Assembly: GCF_007827595.1 (NCBI RefSeq)
Contig: NZ_VISR01000006.1
Coordinates: 1-64,000 of the forward strand
Reading direction: 5' to 3'
Source of the DNA: Streptomyces sp. BK340
Lineage (GTDB): Bacteria; Actinomycetota; Actinomycetes; Streptomycetales; Streptomycetaceae
DNA length: 64,000 nt
The notes beneath the pieces were generated by a model. The model did no database searches and was not told the origin of the DNA. It saw only the letters and a list, made by a program, of their open reading frames with translations. The first letter of the stretch is position 1. Each line of letters starts with the position of its first letter. The position numbers and the translations under genes are program-made. This document shows positions 31,817-40,012 of this stretch, one piece after another.

Positions 31817-34138
31817 TCAACCGGTTCCCGCGGACACCTCCACCTCGCAGCGCAACCGCCGATCCGGCCCCACCACCCGCACCGGTCCCGTCAGCCGCAG
31901 CGCGGCCGTGTGCCGCACCTGTGCGCTCGACGGCCCCAGCCGCAGCTCCAGCGCCCCCGGCTCCACCACCCGCGCACCCGTCCGGTCGGTGAAGGACGAC
32001 AGGTCCGCGTGGAAGCGGAAGGTCACCCGGCGGGCCTCGCCCGGGGCCAGTTCCACCCGCTGGTAGCCGATGAGCCGGACGTCCGGGCGGGTCACCGACG
32101 CCACCGGGTCGTGCAGGTACAGCTGGACGACCTCCGCGCCCGCGCACCCGCCCGTGTTGCGGACGGTCAGCGAGAGGTCGTACGAACCGTCCGTGCCGAT
32201 CTCGGTGACAGCGTCGCCCGGGCCGTCCTCCCAGGCGAACGACGTGTACGAGCGGCCGTGGCCGAACGGGTACAGCGGGGTCGGGTCCAGGCTGCTGACC
32301 TCGCCGGCCAGCCCCAGCGGGGGCTGGAGATAGGTCCAGGGCTGCCCGCCGGGCGCGCGCGGCACGCTCACCGGGAGGCGGCCGGAGGGGTTCACCCGGC
32401 CGGACAGGACCCCGGCGAGCGCCGGGCCGCCCTCCTCGCCCGGGAAGAAGGCCTGCACGACCGCGCCCAGCCGGCCGTGCCAGCGGCCCAGGGCGTAGGG
32501 CCTGCCGGTCAGCAGCACGAGGACGACCGGGACCCCCGTGGCGAGCAGTGCGTCCAGCAACTCGCCCTGCACGCCCGGCAGCCCGAGGTCCGCCGCATCG
32601 CAGCCCTCGCCCGACGTGCCCCGGCCGAACAGGCCCGCACGGTCGCCGAGGACCACCACGCACACGTCCGCCTCGGCCGCCCGGGCGACCGCCTCCGGGA
32701 AGCCCGCGGTGTCCGGGTCCGAGACTCCGCAGCCCTCGGCGAACGTGACCTTGGAGTCCGGGAGTTCGGCGCGCAGGGCGTCCAGGACGGTCGGGACCCG
32801 GATGCCGAGGGGGACGTCGGGGTGGTGGGTGAGGACGTGGGACGGGAAGGAGTAGCAGCCGAGCATCGCGAGCGCGTCCGCCGCCCGGGGGCCCACGACG
32901 GCGACCCGGGTGCCGGGGGCCAGGGGGAGCAGGCCGTCGGGGTTGTCCAGCAGGACCACCGACTCCTGGGCCAGTTGCCGGGCCAGCGCCCGGTTGCCCG
33001 CGGAGTCGAGGTCGAGCGGCCCGTCCGGTTCCGGCCGCCAGTCCTCGTCCAGCAGGCCCAGTTCGCACTTCTGGAGCAGGACGCGGCGGGCCGCCCGGTC
33101 CACCAGGGACTCCGGGACGCGGCCCTCTCGTACGGCGGTCACGAGCGGGGGGCCGTAGCACTTCAGGGTCGGCAGTTCGACGTCGACGCCCGCCACGAGG
33201 GCCTGGTGCGCCGCGCCCGCCTCGTCCCCGGCGACCCGGTGCCGGGTCTGCAGGAAGCCGATGCCGAAGTAGTCGGCGACCACCGTTCCGGTGAAGCCCC
33301 ACTCGTCGCGGAGGAGACCGGTGAGCAGGCGGGGGTCGGCGGTGACCGGCACACCGTCGGTCTCGGTGTACGAGGCCATCACCGAGCGCGCCCCGCCCTC
33401 GCGCAGCGCCATCTCGAACGGCGGCAGGGTCACGTCCGCGAACTCGCGCACCCCCGCCCGGACGGGCGCGAGGTTGCGGGCGCCGGCCGAGGACGCGTAC
33501 CCGGCGAAGTGCTTGAGCGTGGCGACGATCCCGGCCGACTCCAGGCCCCGCACATAGGCCGCGCCGATGGTGCCGACCAGGTACGGGTCCTCACCGATCG
33601 TCTCCTCCACCCGGCCCCAGCGCGGGTCGCGGACCACGTCCAGGACGGGGGCGAGACCCTGGTGGACGCCGGCCGAGCGCAGATCACGGCCGATGCGCCG
33701 GCCCAGCTCCTCGGCCAGGGCGGGGTCGAAGGCCGCACCCCAGGCCAGCGGCACCGGGTACGCCGTCGCGCCCCAGGCCGTGAAGCCCGCAAGGCACTCC
33801 TCGTGGGCGACGGCCGGAATCCCGAAGCGGCTCGCCGCCGCGATCCGCCGCTGGGCGCGGGCCAGTGCCCGGACTCCGAGCACCGGATCCACGGGTGCGG
33901 TGCCGAAGGAGCGGGTCAGCTGGCCGAGGCCATGGCTGATCAACTCGTCCCATTCGTCGGCGGAGGGGCCGGCGGCCATCTCGCGCTGCAGCGGGGCGAC
34001 TCCGTCGCCGTCCGTGGCGGCGCCCACCCACACCCCGTACAGCTGGGCGGTCTTCTCCTCCAGGGTCATCCGGGAGAGCAGGGCGTCGACGCGGTCGGCG
34101 GCGGGCACGGCGGGGTCGCGCCAAGGGGCGGTGGTCAT
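31817..34138 (-). CDS. GH3 beta-glucosidase / beta-xylosidase
   Basis: A 773-residue intracellular GH3 enzyme (no signal peptide). The GH3 N-domain (about 1-320) holds the nucleophile in GTVVADYFGI. The C-domain (about 385-620) has the GRGTSGEGCDAADLGLPG loop with a candidate acid/base Glu. A C-terminal Fn3-like domain (about 670-750) contains SFAWEDG and YQRVELAPGEARRV. It would hydrolyse imported oligosaccharides. A divergent LacI regulator and CGAA-N3-TTCG sites of the kind known for xylanase and xylosidase genes favour xylo-oligosaccharides over cellobiose. ATG start with the SD GGGAG. Confidence 0.9.
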   Translation of the reverse strand: MTTAPWRDPAVPAADRVDALLSRMTLEEKTAQLYGVWVGAATDGDGVAPLQREMAAGPSADEWDELISHGLGQLTRSFGTAPVDPVLGVRALARAQRRIAAASRFGIPAVAHEECLAGFTAWGATAYPVPLAWGAAFDPALAEELGRRIGRDLRSAGVHQGLAPVLDVVRDPRWGRVEETIGEDPYLVGTIGAAYVRGLESAGIVATLKHFAGYASSAGARNLAPVRAGVREFADVTLPPFEMALREGGARSVMASYTETDGVPVTADPRLLTGLLRDEWGFTGTVVADYFGIGFLQTRHRVAGDEAGAAHQALVAGVDVELPTLKCYGPPLVTAVREGRVPESLVDRAARRVLLQKCELGLLDEDWRPEPDGPLDLDSAGNRALARQLAQESVVLLDNPDGLLPLAPGTRVAVVGPRAADALAMLGCYSFPSHVLTHHPDVPLGIRVPTVLDALRAELPDSKVTFAEGCGVSDPDTAGFPEAVARAAEADVCVVVLGDRAGLFGRGTSGEGCDAADLGLPGVQGELLDALLATGVPVVLVLLTGRPYALGRWHGRLGAVVQAFFPGEEGGPALAGVLSGRVNPSGRLPVSVPRAPGGQPWTYLQPPLGLAGEVSSLDPTPLYPFGHGRSYTSFAWEDGPGDAVTEIGTDGSYDLSLTVRNTGGCAGAEVVQLYLHDPVASVTRPDVRLIGYQRVELAPGEARRVTFRFHADLSSFTDRTGARVVEPGALELRLGPSSAQVRHTAALRLTGPVRVVGPDRRLRCEVEVSAGTG

Positions 34139-34170
34139 GGAACTCCCGTCGGATGGGGTCGGGATGCTCG

Positions 34171-34202
34171 CGAATGTTTCGGACGATTTCTCGAATGTTC
34201 CG
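34171..34202. promoter_or_regulatory. Twin LacI-type operators CGAA-N3-TTCG
   Basis: CGAATGTTTCG (34171-34181) is a perfect CGAA/TTCG repeat. A second site, CGAATGTTCCG (34192-34202), has one mismatch and lies exactly 21 bp away, two helical turns. Both are in the 123-bp gap between the divergent GH3 and lacI-type genes. Confidence 0.7.
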
Positions 34203-34215
34203 GGAAGCTATGGCG

Positions 34216-34231
34216 GACGAAGACCTTCGTC
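34216..34231. promoter_or_regulatory. Third palindrome, GACGAA-N4-TTCGTC
   Basis: GACGAAGACCTTCGTC has 6-bp perfect arms, longer than the two upstream sites, but with a 4-bp rather than 3-bp centre. It lies 31 bp ahead of the LacI start and may serve autoregulation. Confidence 0.5.
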
Positions 34232-34261
34232 AAGAGGACCCGCAGGGATACGATCTCGGGC

Positions 34262-35293
34262 ATGGAGCCTTCGAAGCCCGCAGGAACGCAGACGGCGACC
34301 CTCGCCGAAATCGCCCGGGAGGCCGGGGTGTCCGCTCCGACTGTTTCGAAGGTCCTCAACGGCCGCGCCGATGTCGCTCCGGCGACCCGCGCCCGGGTCG
34401 AGGAGCTGCTGCGCGCCTGCGGCTACCGGCGCCGCCGCGCCGAGGCCTCCCGTTCGCCGCTGATCGACCTGGTCTTCCACGAGTTGGAGAGCGCCTGGGC
34501 GATGGAGGTGATCCGGGGCGTGGAGAACGTGGCCCGGGACGCGGGCCTGAGCGTCGTGCTGTCCGAGTCCGCCGGGCGGCTCACCCCGGGCCGGACCTGG
34601 GCCGACCAGGTCGCCGCCCGCCGCCCGCACGGGGTGGTGCTCGTGCTGTCCGGCCTGGACGAGTCCCAGCGGGCGCTGCTGACCAGCCGCTCCATCCCGT
34701 TCGTGGTGATGGACCCGGCCGGCGACCCGGGCCCGGACGTCCCCTCCGTCGGGGCCACCAACTGGCAGGGCGGCCTCGCCGCCACCCGGCACCTGGTGGA
34801 GCTCGGCCACACCCGGATCGGCGCGATCAGCGGACCCTCCCGGATGATGTGCAGCCGCGCCCGCCTCGACGGCTACCGCGCCGCCCTGGAGACCGCCGGA
34901 CTCCCCGTCGACCAGGACCTGATCAAGGCCGGCGACTTCCACCACGACTCCGGCCACCGCCTGGGGCTGGAGCTGCTGCGCGGTCCCGGCCGGCCCACCG
35001 CGGTCTTCGCGGGCAACGACCTCCAGGCGCTCGGCCTGTACGAGGCCGCGCGCGAGCTGGGGCTGCGCATCCCGCAGGACCTGAGCGTGGTCGGCTTCGA
35101 CGATCTGCCGGTGGCCCGCTGGGTGGGCCCGCCGCTGACGACCGTACGGCAGCCGCTGACCGAGATGGCCGAGGCCGCGGCCAGGCTGGTGCTGGAACTG
35201 GGCCGCGCCGAGGACGAGCGGGCCGCGACCCGGGTGGAGCTGGCGACCAGCCTGGTGGTGCGTTCGAGCACGGCGGCGCCGGGCGCGCAGTGA
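34262..35293 (+). CDS. LacI-family transcriptional regulator
   Basis: A 343-residue regulator. The N-terminal HTH is TLAEIAREAGVSAPTVSKVLNGRADV with the hinge helix VEELLRACGYRRR. A periplasmic-binding-like effector domain follows, with NWQGGLAATRHLVELGHTRIG and FAGNDLQALGLYEAARELG. ATG at 34262 is fixed by the HTH. It is divergent from the GH3 gene, so it most likely represses it until an oligosaccharide inducer binds. Confidence 0.92.
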   Translation: MEPSKPAGTQTATLAEIAREAGVSAPTVSKVLNGRADVAPATRARVEELLRACGYRRRRAEASRSPLIDLVFHELESAWAMEVIRGVENVARDAGLSVVLSESAGRLTPGRTWADQVAARRPHGVVLVLSGLDESQRALLTSRSIPFVVMDPAGDPGPDVPSVGATNWQGGLAATRHLVELGHTRIGAISGPSRMMCSRARLDGYRAALETAGLPVDQDLIKAGDFHHDSGHRLGLELLRGPGRPTAVFAGNDLQALGLYEAARELGLRIPQDLSVVGFDDLPVARWVGPPLTTVRQPLTEMAEAAARLVLELGRAEDERAATRVELATSLVVRSSTAAPGAQ

Positions 35294-35372
35294 CACCGGT
35301 GGCCGGAAGGTGACGTATTGACGGGTGGGGTGTGCGCCCCCACACTCCTCCGAAGTCAATCGGTTGCACAGT

Positions 35373-35383
35373 CGAAACTTTCG
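35373..35383. promoter_or_regulatory. CGAAACTTTCG operator in front of the CBM2 relic
   Basis: A perfect CGAA-ACT-TTCG palindrome, the operator described upstream of Streptomyces xylanase genes. It now stands directly before a broken CBM2-coding fragment. Confidence 0.65.
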
Positions 35384-35392
35384 GAGGCTCCC

Positions 35393-35532
35393 GTACCGGC
35401 ACTGCCGCCGCGGCGGTGTCCTGCGCGAACGCCTCGTGCAACGGGGCGGTGCCGGACGGTGGTTCGGTGACGTTCGGTTCCAACGCTTCCTGGGACGGGC
35501 GCAATTCGCTGCCCACGGTGACGCTGGGATGA
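35393..35532 (+). pseudogene. Relic of a CBM2 (cellulose/xylan-binding) protein
   Basis: A plus-strand frame ending at 35532 encodes VSCANASCNGAVPDGGSVTF followed by GSNASWDGRNSLPTVTLG and a stop. This is the end of a family 2 carbohydrate-binding module (NA-xxNG-x-PGGSVxFGxxASWxGxN pattern). No start codon with an SD, signal peptide or catalytic domain precedes it. Only a glycosidase-type operator lies upstream, 10 bp before. The layout suggests an internal deletion that joined a 5' control region to the 3' end of a secreted cellulase or xylanase gene. The family match is by eye. Confidence 0.65.
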
Positions 35533-35606
35533 GAATTTCCCAAGAAAACCGTCTCTCATGGCTTCCGCTAACAGTCTGCTAATAATTCGGACTTACGTTC
35601 CTGCCC

Positions 35607-36662
35607 GTGACGCGACACGAGGAGCAGGGCGACGCGGGCAGACGGGTGGGCCGGCGGTCGAGAGCGCTGAAGGCCGTCGGCCTCACTCTGGCGGGATTCC
35701 TGGTGCTGGGCGTGGCCACGGCCGGCTACGCGTACTGGCACCTCAACAACAACATCAAGAGCGTCGACATCAACAGCGCGCTCGGCGACGACCGCCCGGC
35801 AAAAGCGGTGGTCACCCCGGCCGCGACCGCCTCGGCCGCCGCCTCCCCGCTGCCCACCGAGGCACTGGACATCCTGGTCCTCGGGTCCGACTCGCGCAGC
35901 GGCGAGGCCAACCGGGAACTGGGCGGCGGCGACAGCTCGGGCGCCCGCTCCGACACGGCGATGGTCGTGCACATCGACGCCGGCCGCACGAAGGCGACCG
36001 TCGTCAGCATCCCGCGCGACACCCTCGTCACCCGTCCGTCCTGCCCGCTGTCCTCCGGCGGCTCCACGGCGGTGGCGTACCACGCGATGTTCAACAGCGC
36101 CTACTCGGTGGGCGGTCCGGTGTGCGCGGTCAAGACCGTCGAGTCGATCACCGGCGTCCGCATGGACCACTACGTCGAGATCGACTTCTCCGGCTTCGCC
36201 AGGCTGGTGGACGCGCTCGGCGGGGTCACGGTCACCACCGCCCAGGACATCGACGACGACAGGAGCCATCTGCACCTCGCCGCCGGCACCCACCACCTGA
36301 ACGGCACCCGGGCCCTGGCCCTCGCGCGCACCCGGCACGGCATAGGCGACGGCAGCGACCTCGGCCGCATAGGCCTGCAGCAGAAGCTGGTGAAGGCCCT
36401 GCTGGAGCAGATGGCCGCCACCGACCTCCTCACCGACCCGGCCAAGCTCTACCAGGTCGCCGACGCGGTCACCGCCAGCCTCACCACCGACACCGGCCTC
36501 GACTCGCTGGGCGAGCTGACGAAGCTCGGCCAGAGTCTGAAGGGCCTCACCGCCGACCGGGTGAAGACGGTGATGATGCCGGTCGGCACGGCACCCTCCG
36601 ACGCCAACCGGGTGGTGGCGAGGGAACCGGCGGCGAGCGAACTGTGGGCCTCGCTGCGTTGA
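35607..36662 (+). CDS. LytR-CpsA-Psr (LCP) family cell-wall ligase
   Basis: LCP enzymes attach teichoic acids or glycans to peptidoglycan from a lipid carrier. The 351-residue protein has a short cytoplasmic N-terminus with RRVGRRSR and one helix (about 22-46). The extracellular LCP domain has DILVLGSDSR, RSDTAMVVHIDA, SIPRDTLV, MDHYVEIDFSGFARLVDALGG and LALARTRHG. The conserved Arg and Asp residues are present. GTG start with a weak upstream SD. It stands alone between a relic and an FG-GAP gene. Confidence 0.92.
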   Translation: MTRHEEQGDAGRRVGRRSRALKAVGLTLAGFLVLGVATAGYAYWHLNNNIKSVDINSALGDDRPAKAVVTPAATASAAASPLPTEALDILVLGSDSRSGEANRELGGGDSSGARSDTAMVVHIDAGRTKATVVSIPRDTLVTRPSCPLSSGGSTAVAYHAMFNSAYSVGGPVCAVKTVESITGVRMDHYVEIDFSGFARLVDALGGVTVTTAQDIDDDRSHLHLAAGTHHLNGTRALALARTRHGIGDGSDLGRIGLQQKLVKALLEQMAATDLLTDPAKLYQVADAVTASLTTDTGLDSLGELTKLGQSLKGLTADRVKTVMMPVGTAPSDANRVVAREPAASELWASLR

Positions 36663-36760
36663 GCAGCATCGCAAGGCTGCCGGGCGGAGCAGCACAACCA
36701 TCGCTGTGACCCGCGAGTCTCCTGCGGTGATCCGGTCGTTGTACACATGGGGGTTTTCCG

Positions 36761-38134
36761 GTGTTCTCGTTGCGTTCGCAGGCCCGTTGGGCGCTTCCGC
36801 TGACCCTGGGGCTCGCCGCCCTCGGGGTCGCCGTACCGCAGGCGTCCGCGACGCGCCCGTCCGCGCCCGTCCGCGACGACTTCAACGGCGACGGGTACGC
36901 GGACCTGGCCGTCGGCGCCCCGCGCGCCACGGTCGGCGGCCAGTCCGGGGCGGGCTACGCGGCCGTGATGTACGGCGGTCCGCACGGTCTGTCCACCACC
37001 CACCGCACGATCATCAGCCGTGCCACGACCGGCGTCCCGGGCAGCCCGGTCAAGAACCAGCGCTTCGGCCTCCAGGTCTCCAAGGGCGACCTGGACGGCG
37101 ACGGCTACGCCGACCTCGTCATCGGCACGGGTTCCGCGTCGGCCGACGCGGTCGTGGTCTGGGGCGGCCCGCACGGGCTGTCCGGCGGCACGTCGCTCCC
37201 CGCCACCGACACCCAGACCGGCGACTTCGACGGCGACGGACGCCTCGACCTCGCCGCGTTCCGCACCGGCTTCGCCACCGGCGACGACCCGCACGGCACC
37301 ACCGCGACCCTCTGGAAGGGCCCGCTCAAGCGCTCCGGCACCCCGGCCGCCAGGACCCCGCTCGACCCCGACCACCTCAAGTGGATCGACATCCACGACG
37401 GCGGCACCGGCGACGTCAACGGCGACGGCCGTGCCGACCTGCTGCTGACCGGCTACTGCGGCGACGGCAGCCACTGCAGCCGCCTCTACCTGAGCGGTCC
37501 GTCCGGCCTCACCCCCGTCACCGACGGGTATCCGGGAGGCGACGGGGCGGCCGCGCTCGGCGACGTCAACGGCGACGGCCACGCCGACCTGGTCAGCGGA
37601 TTCGCGGACGACGAGCGGATCTCCGTGGCCTACGGCTCGCCCTCCGGCCTCGGCGGCCAGGACACCTGGCAGTCGTACTCGCAGGACACCCCCGGCGTCC
37701 CGGGCGCCACGGAGCCGAGCGACCGGTTCGGCACCTCCCTCTCGGTGGGCGACATCACCGGTGACGGCATCGACGACGTGGCCGTCGGCGCGCCCGGCGA
37801 GAACGACGGCGAAGGCGTGGTCGACGTGCTGCGCGGCAGCGGCTCCGGCCTGACCGGCACCGGCGCTCAGGTCTTCGGCCAGAACACCAGGGGCGTCCCC
37901 GGCGCCGCCGAGCGCAACGACTCCTTCGGCGCCACGGTCGCCCTGCTCGACACCGGCCGCGACGGCCACGCCGACCTCGCCGCCACCGCACTGTTCGAGG
38001 ACGCGGGCAACGGCGCGGTCACGGTCCTGCAGGGCCGCGCCACCGGCCTGGTCACGGACGGGGCCCTCGCCTTCGGCGGCAGGGGGGTCGGGGCTCCGTA
38101 CACGAAGGCGGCGTTCGGGGCCGAGCTGAAGTAG
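36761..38134 (+). CDS. Secreted FG-GAP (integrin-like beta-propeller) protein
   Basis: A 457-residue secreted protein. A signal peptide covers about residues 1-31 (QARWALPLTLGLAALGVAVPQASA). Seven FG-GAP blades follow, most with the calcium-binding DxNGDGxxD loop, for example DFNGDGYADLAVGAP, DLDGDGYADL, DVNGDGRADL and DVNGDGHADL. A complete seven-bladed propeller fits the length. The role is probably extracellular adhesion or binding; the ligand is unknown. GTG start at 36761. Confidence 0.9.
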   Translation: MFSLRSQARWALPLTLGLAALGVAVPQASATRPSAPVRDDFNGDGYADLAVGAPRATVGGQSGAGYAAVMYGGPHGLSTTHRTIISRATTGVPGSPVKNQRFGLQVSKGDLDGDGYADLVIGTGSASADAVVVWGGPHGLSGGTSLPATDTQTGDFDGDGRLDLAAFRTGFATGDDPHGTTATLWKGPLKRSGTPAARTPLDPDHLKWIDIHDGGTGDVNGDGRADLLLTGYCGDGSHCSRLYLSGPSGLTPVTDGYPGGDGAAALGDVNGDGHADLVSGFADDERISVAYGSPSGLGGQDTWQSYSQDTPGVPGATEPSDRFGTSLSVGDITGDGIDDVAVGAPGENDGEGVVDVLRGSGSGLTGTGAQVFGQNTRGVPGAAERNDSFGATVALLDTGRDGHADLAATALFEDAGNGAVTVLQGRATGLVTDGALAFGGRGVGAPYTKAAFGAELK

Positions 38135-38184
38135 CGGCGCCGCACGCCCGCGGAAAAGATTTCTTCGAGGAATTTCCGAGCGCG

Positions 38185-38211
38185 TGTCGATCCAGGTGTC
38201 TCCCGATCGAC
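38185..38211 (+). promoter_or_regulatory. ECF42-type promoter for the DGPF-sigma pair
   Basis: TGTCGA (38185-38190), a 17-bp spacer and CGAC (38208-38211) match the published ECF42 promoter (TGTCGA in the -35, CGA(T/C) in the -10). It lies 53 bp ahead of the DGPF gene. Confidence 0.75.
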
Positions 38212-38263
38212 GCATGGGTGAGCGGCGGGGACGGACCCCGCCGCACCGACCGAAGGAGTCACC

Positions 38264-38620
38264 ATGCCCCGCTACCTGTCGATCGTGCACATCGACGAGT
38301 CCTCCGCCCCCGCCGAGGGCCCCAGCGAGGAGCTGATGCAGCGGATGGGCCAGCTGATCGAGGAGGTCACCAAGGCCGGGGTCATGCTCGACACCGCCGG
38401 CCTGACCCCCTCCGCACAGGGCACCACCGTGCGCTGGACGGGCGGGAGGATCTCCGTCACCGACGGGCCCTTCACCGAGTCGAAGGAGGTCATCGGCGGC
38501 TACGCGATCATGCAGTGCAAGGACAAGGCCGAGGCCCTGGAGTGGGCCAAGCGGTTCCTGCAGGTCCACGAGGACTACTGGACCGTCAGCTGCGAGGTCC
38601 GGGAGATCGCGGAGGGCTGA
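38264..38620 (+). CDS. DGPF-domain (YCII-related) protein
   Basis: A 118-residue YCII-like alpha-beta barrel protein with the signature DGPFTESKEVIGGY and MRMGQLIEEVTKAGVML-type helices. Such proteins are encoded next to, and controlled by, ECF42 sigma factors. Their biochemical role is not settled. The ATG has the SD GAAGGAG. The sigma gene follows 46 bp downstream, and an ECF42 promoter lies upstream, so this is a complete, self-regulated pair. Confidence 0.92.
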   Translation: MPRYLSIVHIDESSAPAEGPSEELMQRMGQLIEEVTKAGVMLDTAGLTPSAQGTTVRWTGGRISVTDGPFTESKEVIGGYAIMQCKDKAEALEWAKRFLQVHEDYWTVSCEVREIAEG

Positions 38621-38666
38621 GCCTTTCCCTGGCCTCGGGCCGCCCGGGGGTGTTGCATGGTGGGCT

Positions 38667-39920
38667 GTGGAAGCACAGCCCACCGCGGCGCACGCGATCG
38701 AGACCGTCTTCAGGCTGGAGTCCCCGAGGGTCGTCGCCGGCGTGGCGCGCATCGTGCGGGACATCGGCATCGCCGAGGAACTGGCGCAGGACGCGCTGGT
38801 CGCGGCGCTGGAGCGATGGCCCCGGGACGGCGTGCCCGACAACCCCGGCGCCTGGCTCATGGCCACCGCCCGGCACCGCGCCGTCGACCTGGTCCGGCGC
38901 CGTGAGACCTACGCCCGCAAGCTCGCCGAGATGGGCCGGGACCTGGAGACCACGGCCCCGCCGGAGGAGCCCGCCGACCCCGAGGACATCGACGACGACC
39001 TGCTGCGGCTGGTTTTCACCACCTGTCACCCGGTGCTGTCCACGGAGGCCCGCACCGCGCTGACCCTGCGCCTGCTCGGTGGCCTGACCACCGCCGAGAT
39101 CGCCCGGGCCTACCTCGTCCCCGAGCCGACGATCGCGCAGCGCATCGTCCGCGCCAAGCGCACCCTGGCCACGAAGAACGTCGCCTTCGAGGTGCCGTAC
39201 GGCCCCGATCGCGAGGCCCGCCTCGGCTCCGTCCTCGACGTCATCTACCTGATCTTCAACGAGGGATACGCGGCCACCGCCGGGGACGACCTGCTGCGCC
39301 CCGGGCTGTGCGAGGACGCCCTCCGGCTGGCCCGTGTGCTCTGCGCCCTGATGCCCAAGGAGCCCGAGGTGCACGCCCTGACCTCGCTCCTGGAGTTCCA
39401 GGCCTCCCGCACCGCCGCCCGCACCCGCCCCGACGGCACCCCGGTGCTGCTGAAGGACCAGAACCGCCGCCGCTGGAACCGCATGCTCATCGCCCGAGGC
39501 ATCCGGGCCCTCGGCCGCGCCGAGGCCGCCGGTGCCCCCGGCCCCTACGCCCTCCAGGCCGCCATCGCCGCCTGCCACGCGCACGCGTACACCTACGAGG
39601 AGACCGACTGGCGGACCATCGCCACCCTGTACGGTCTGCTCGCGGCCCGCGCCCCCTCCCCGGTCGTCGAGCTGAACCGCGCCGTCGCCGTGGCGATGGC
39701 CGAGGGCCCGGCCGAGGGGCTGAAGCTGGTCGACGCCCTGACCGCCGAACCCTCCCTGCGCGACTACCACCTGCTGCCCAGCGTGCGCGGTGACCTGCTG
39801 GCGCGGCTCGGGCGCACCGCCGAGGCCCGTGAGGAGTTCGCCCGCGCGGCCGGGCTGACACGCAACGAGCGAGAACGTCAGCTGTTGAACGCGAAACTGT
39901 ATTCCCTTCCTGATCACTGA
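38667..39920 (+). CDS. ECF42-family RNA polymerase sigma factor
   Basis: A 417-residue ECF42 (SigJ-like) sigma factor. Region 2 is RIVRDIGIAEELAQDALVAALERWP, and region 4 is ALTLRLLGGLTTAEIARAYLVPEPTIAQRIVRAKR. The long C-terminal extension (about 200-415) is made of TPR-like helices, including VVELNRAVAVAMAEGP, which defines ECF42 and replaces an anti-sigma factor. GTG start at 38667. Paired with a DGPF protein gene, as known for the group. Confidence 0.94.
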   Translation: MEAQPTAAHAIETVFRLESPRVVAGVARIVRDIGIAEELAQDALVAALERWPRDGVPDNPGAWLMATARHRAVDLVRRRETYARKLAEMGRDLETTAPPEEPADPEDIDDDLLRLVFTTCHPVLSTEARTALTLRLLGGLTTAEIARAYLVPEPTIAQRIVRAKRTLATKNVAFEVPYGPDREARLGSVLDVIYLIFNEGYAATAGDDLLRPGLCEDALRLARVLCALMPKEPEVHALTSLLEFQASRTAARTRPDGTPVLLKDQNRRRWNRMLIARGIRALGRAEAAGAPGPYALQAAIAACHAHAYTYEETDWRTIATLYGLLAARAPSPVVELNRAVAVAMAEGPAEGLKLVDALTAEPSLRDYHLLPSVRGDLLARLGRTAEAREEFARAAGLTRNERERQLLNAKLYSLPDH

Positions 39921-40012
39921 GGGTCTACAGTTGCGCGGCTGCCACGCAACCGGCGTGACACCTTCCGCGGGCGGGGCAGTACCACCGATACCTGTGGGGG
40001 GTACAACGCACC

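Noticed and set aside
31910..35293. An 1127-codon frame running through the GH3 gene into the LacI gene
   Set aside because: Only the last 343 codons show a protein family (LacI). The earlier part is the antisense of GH3 in a compatible frame.
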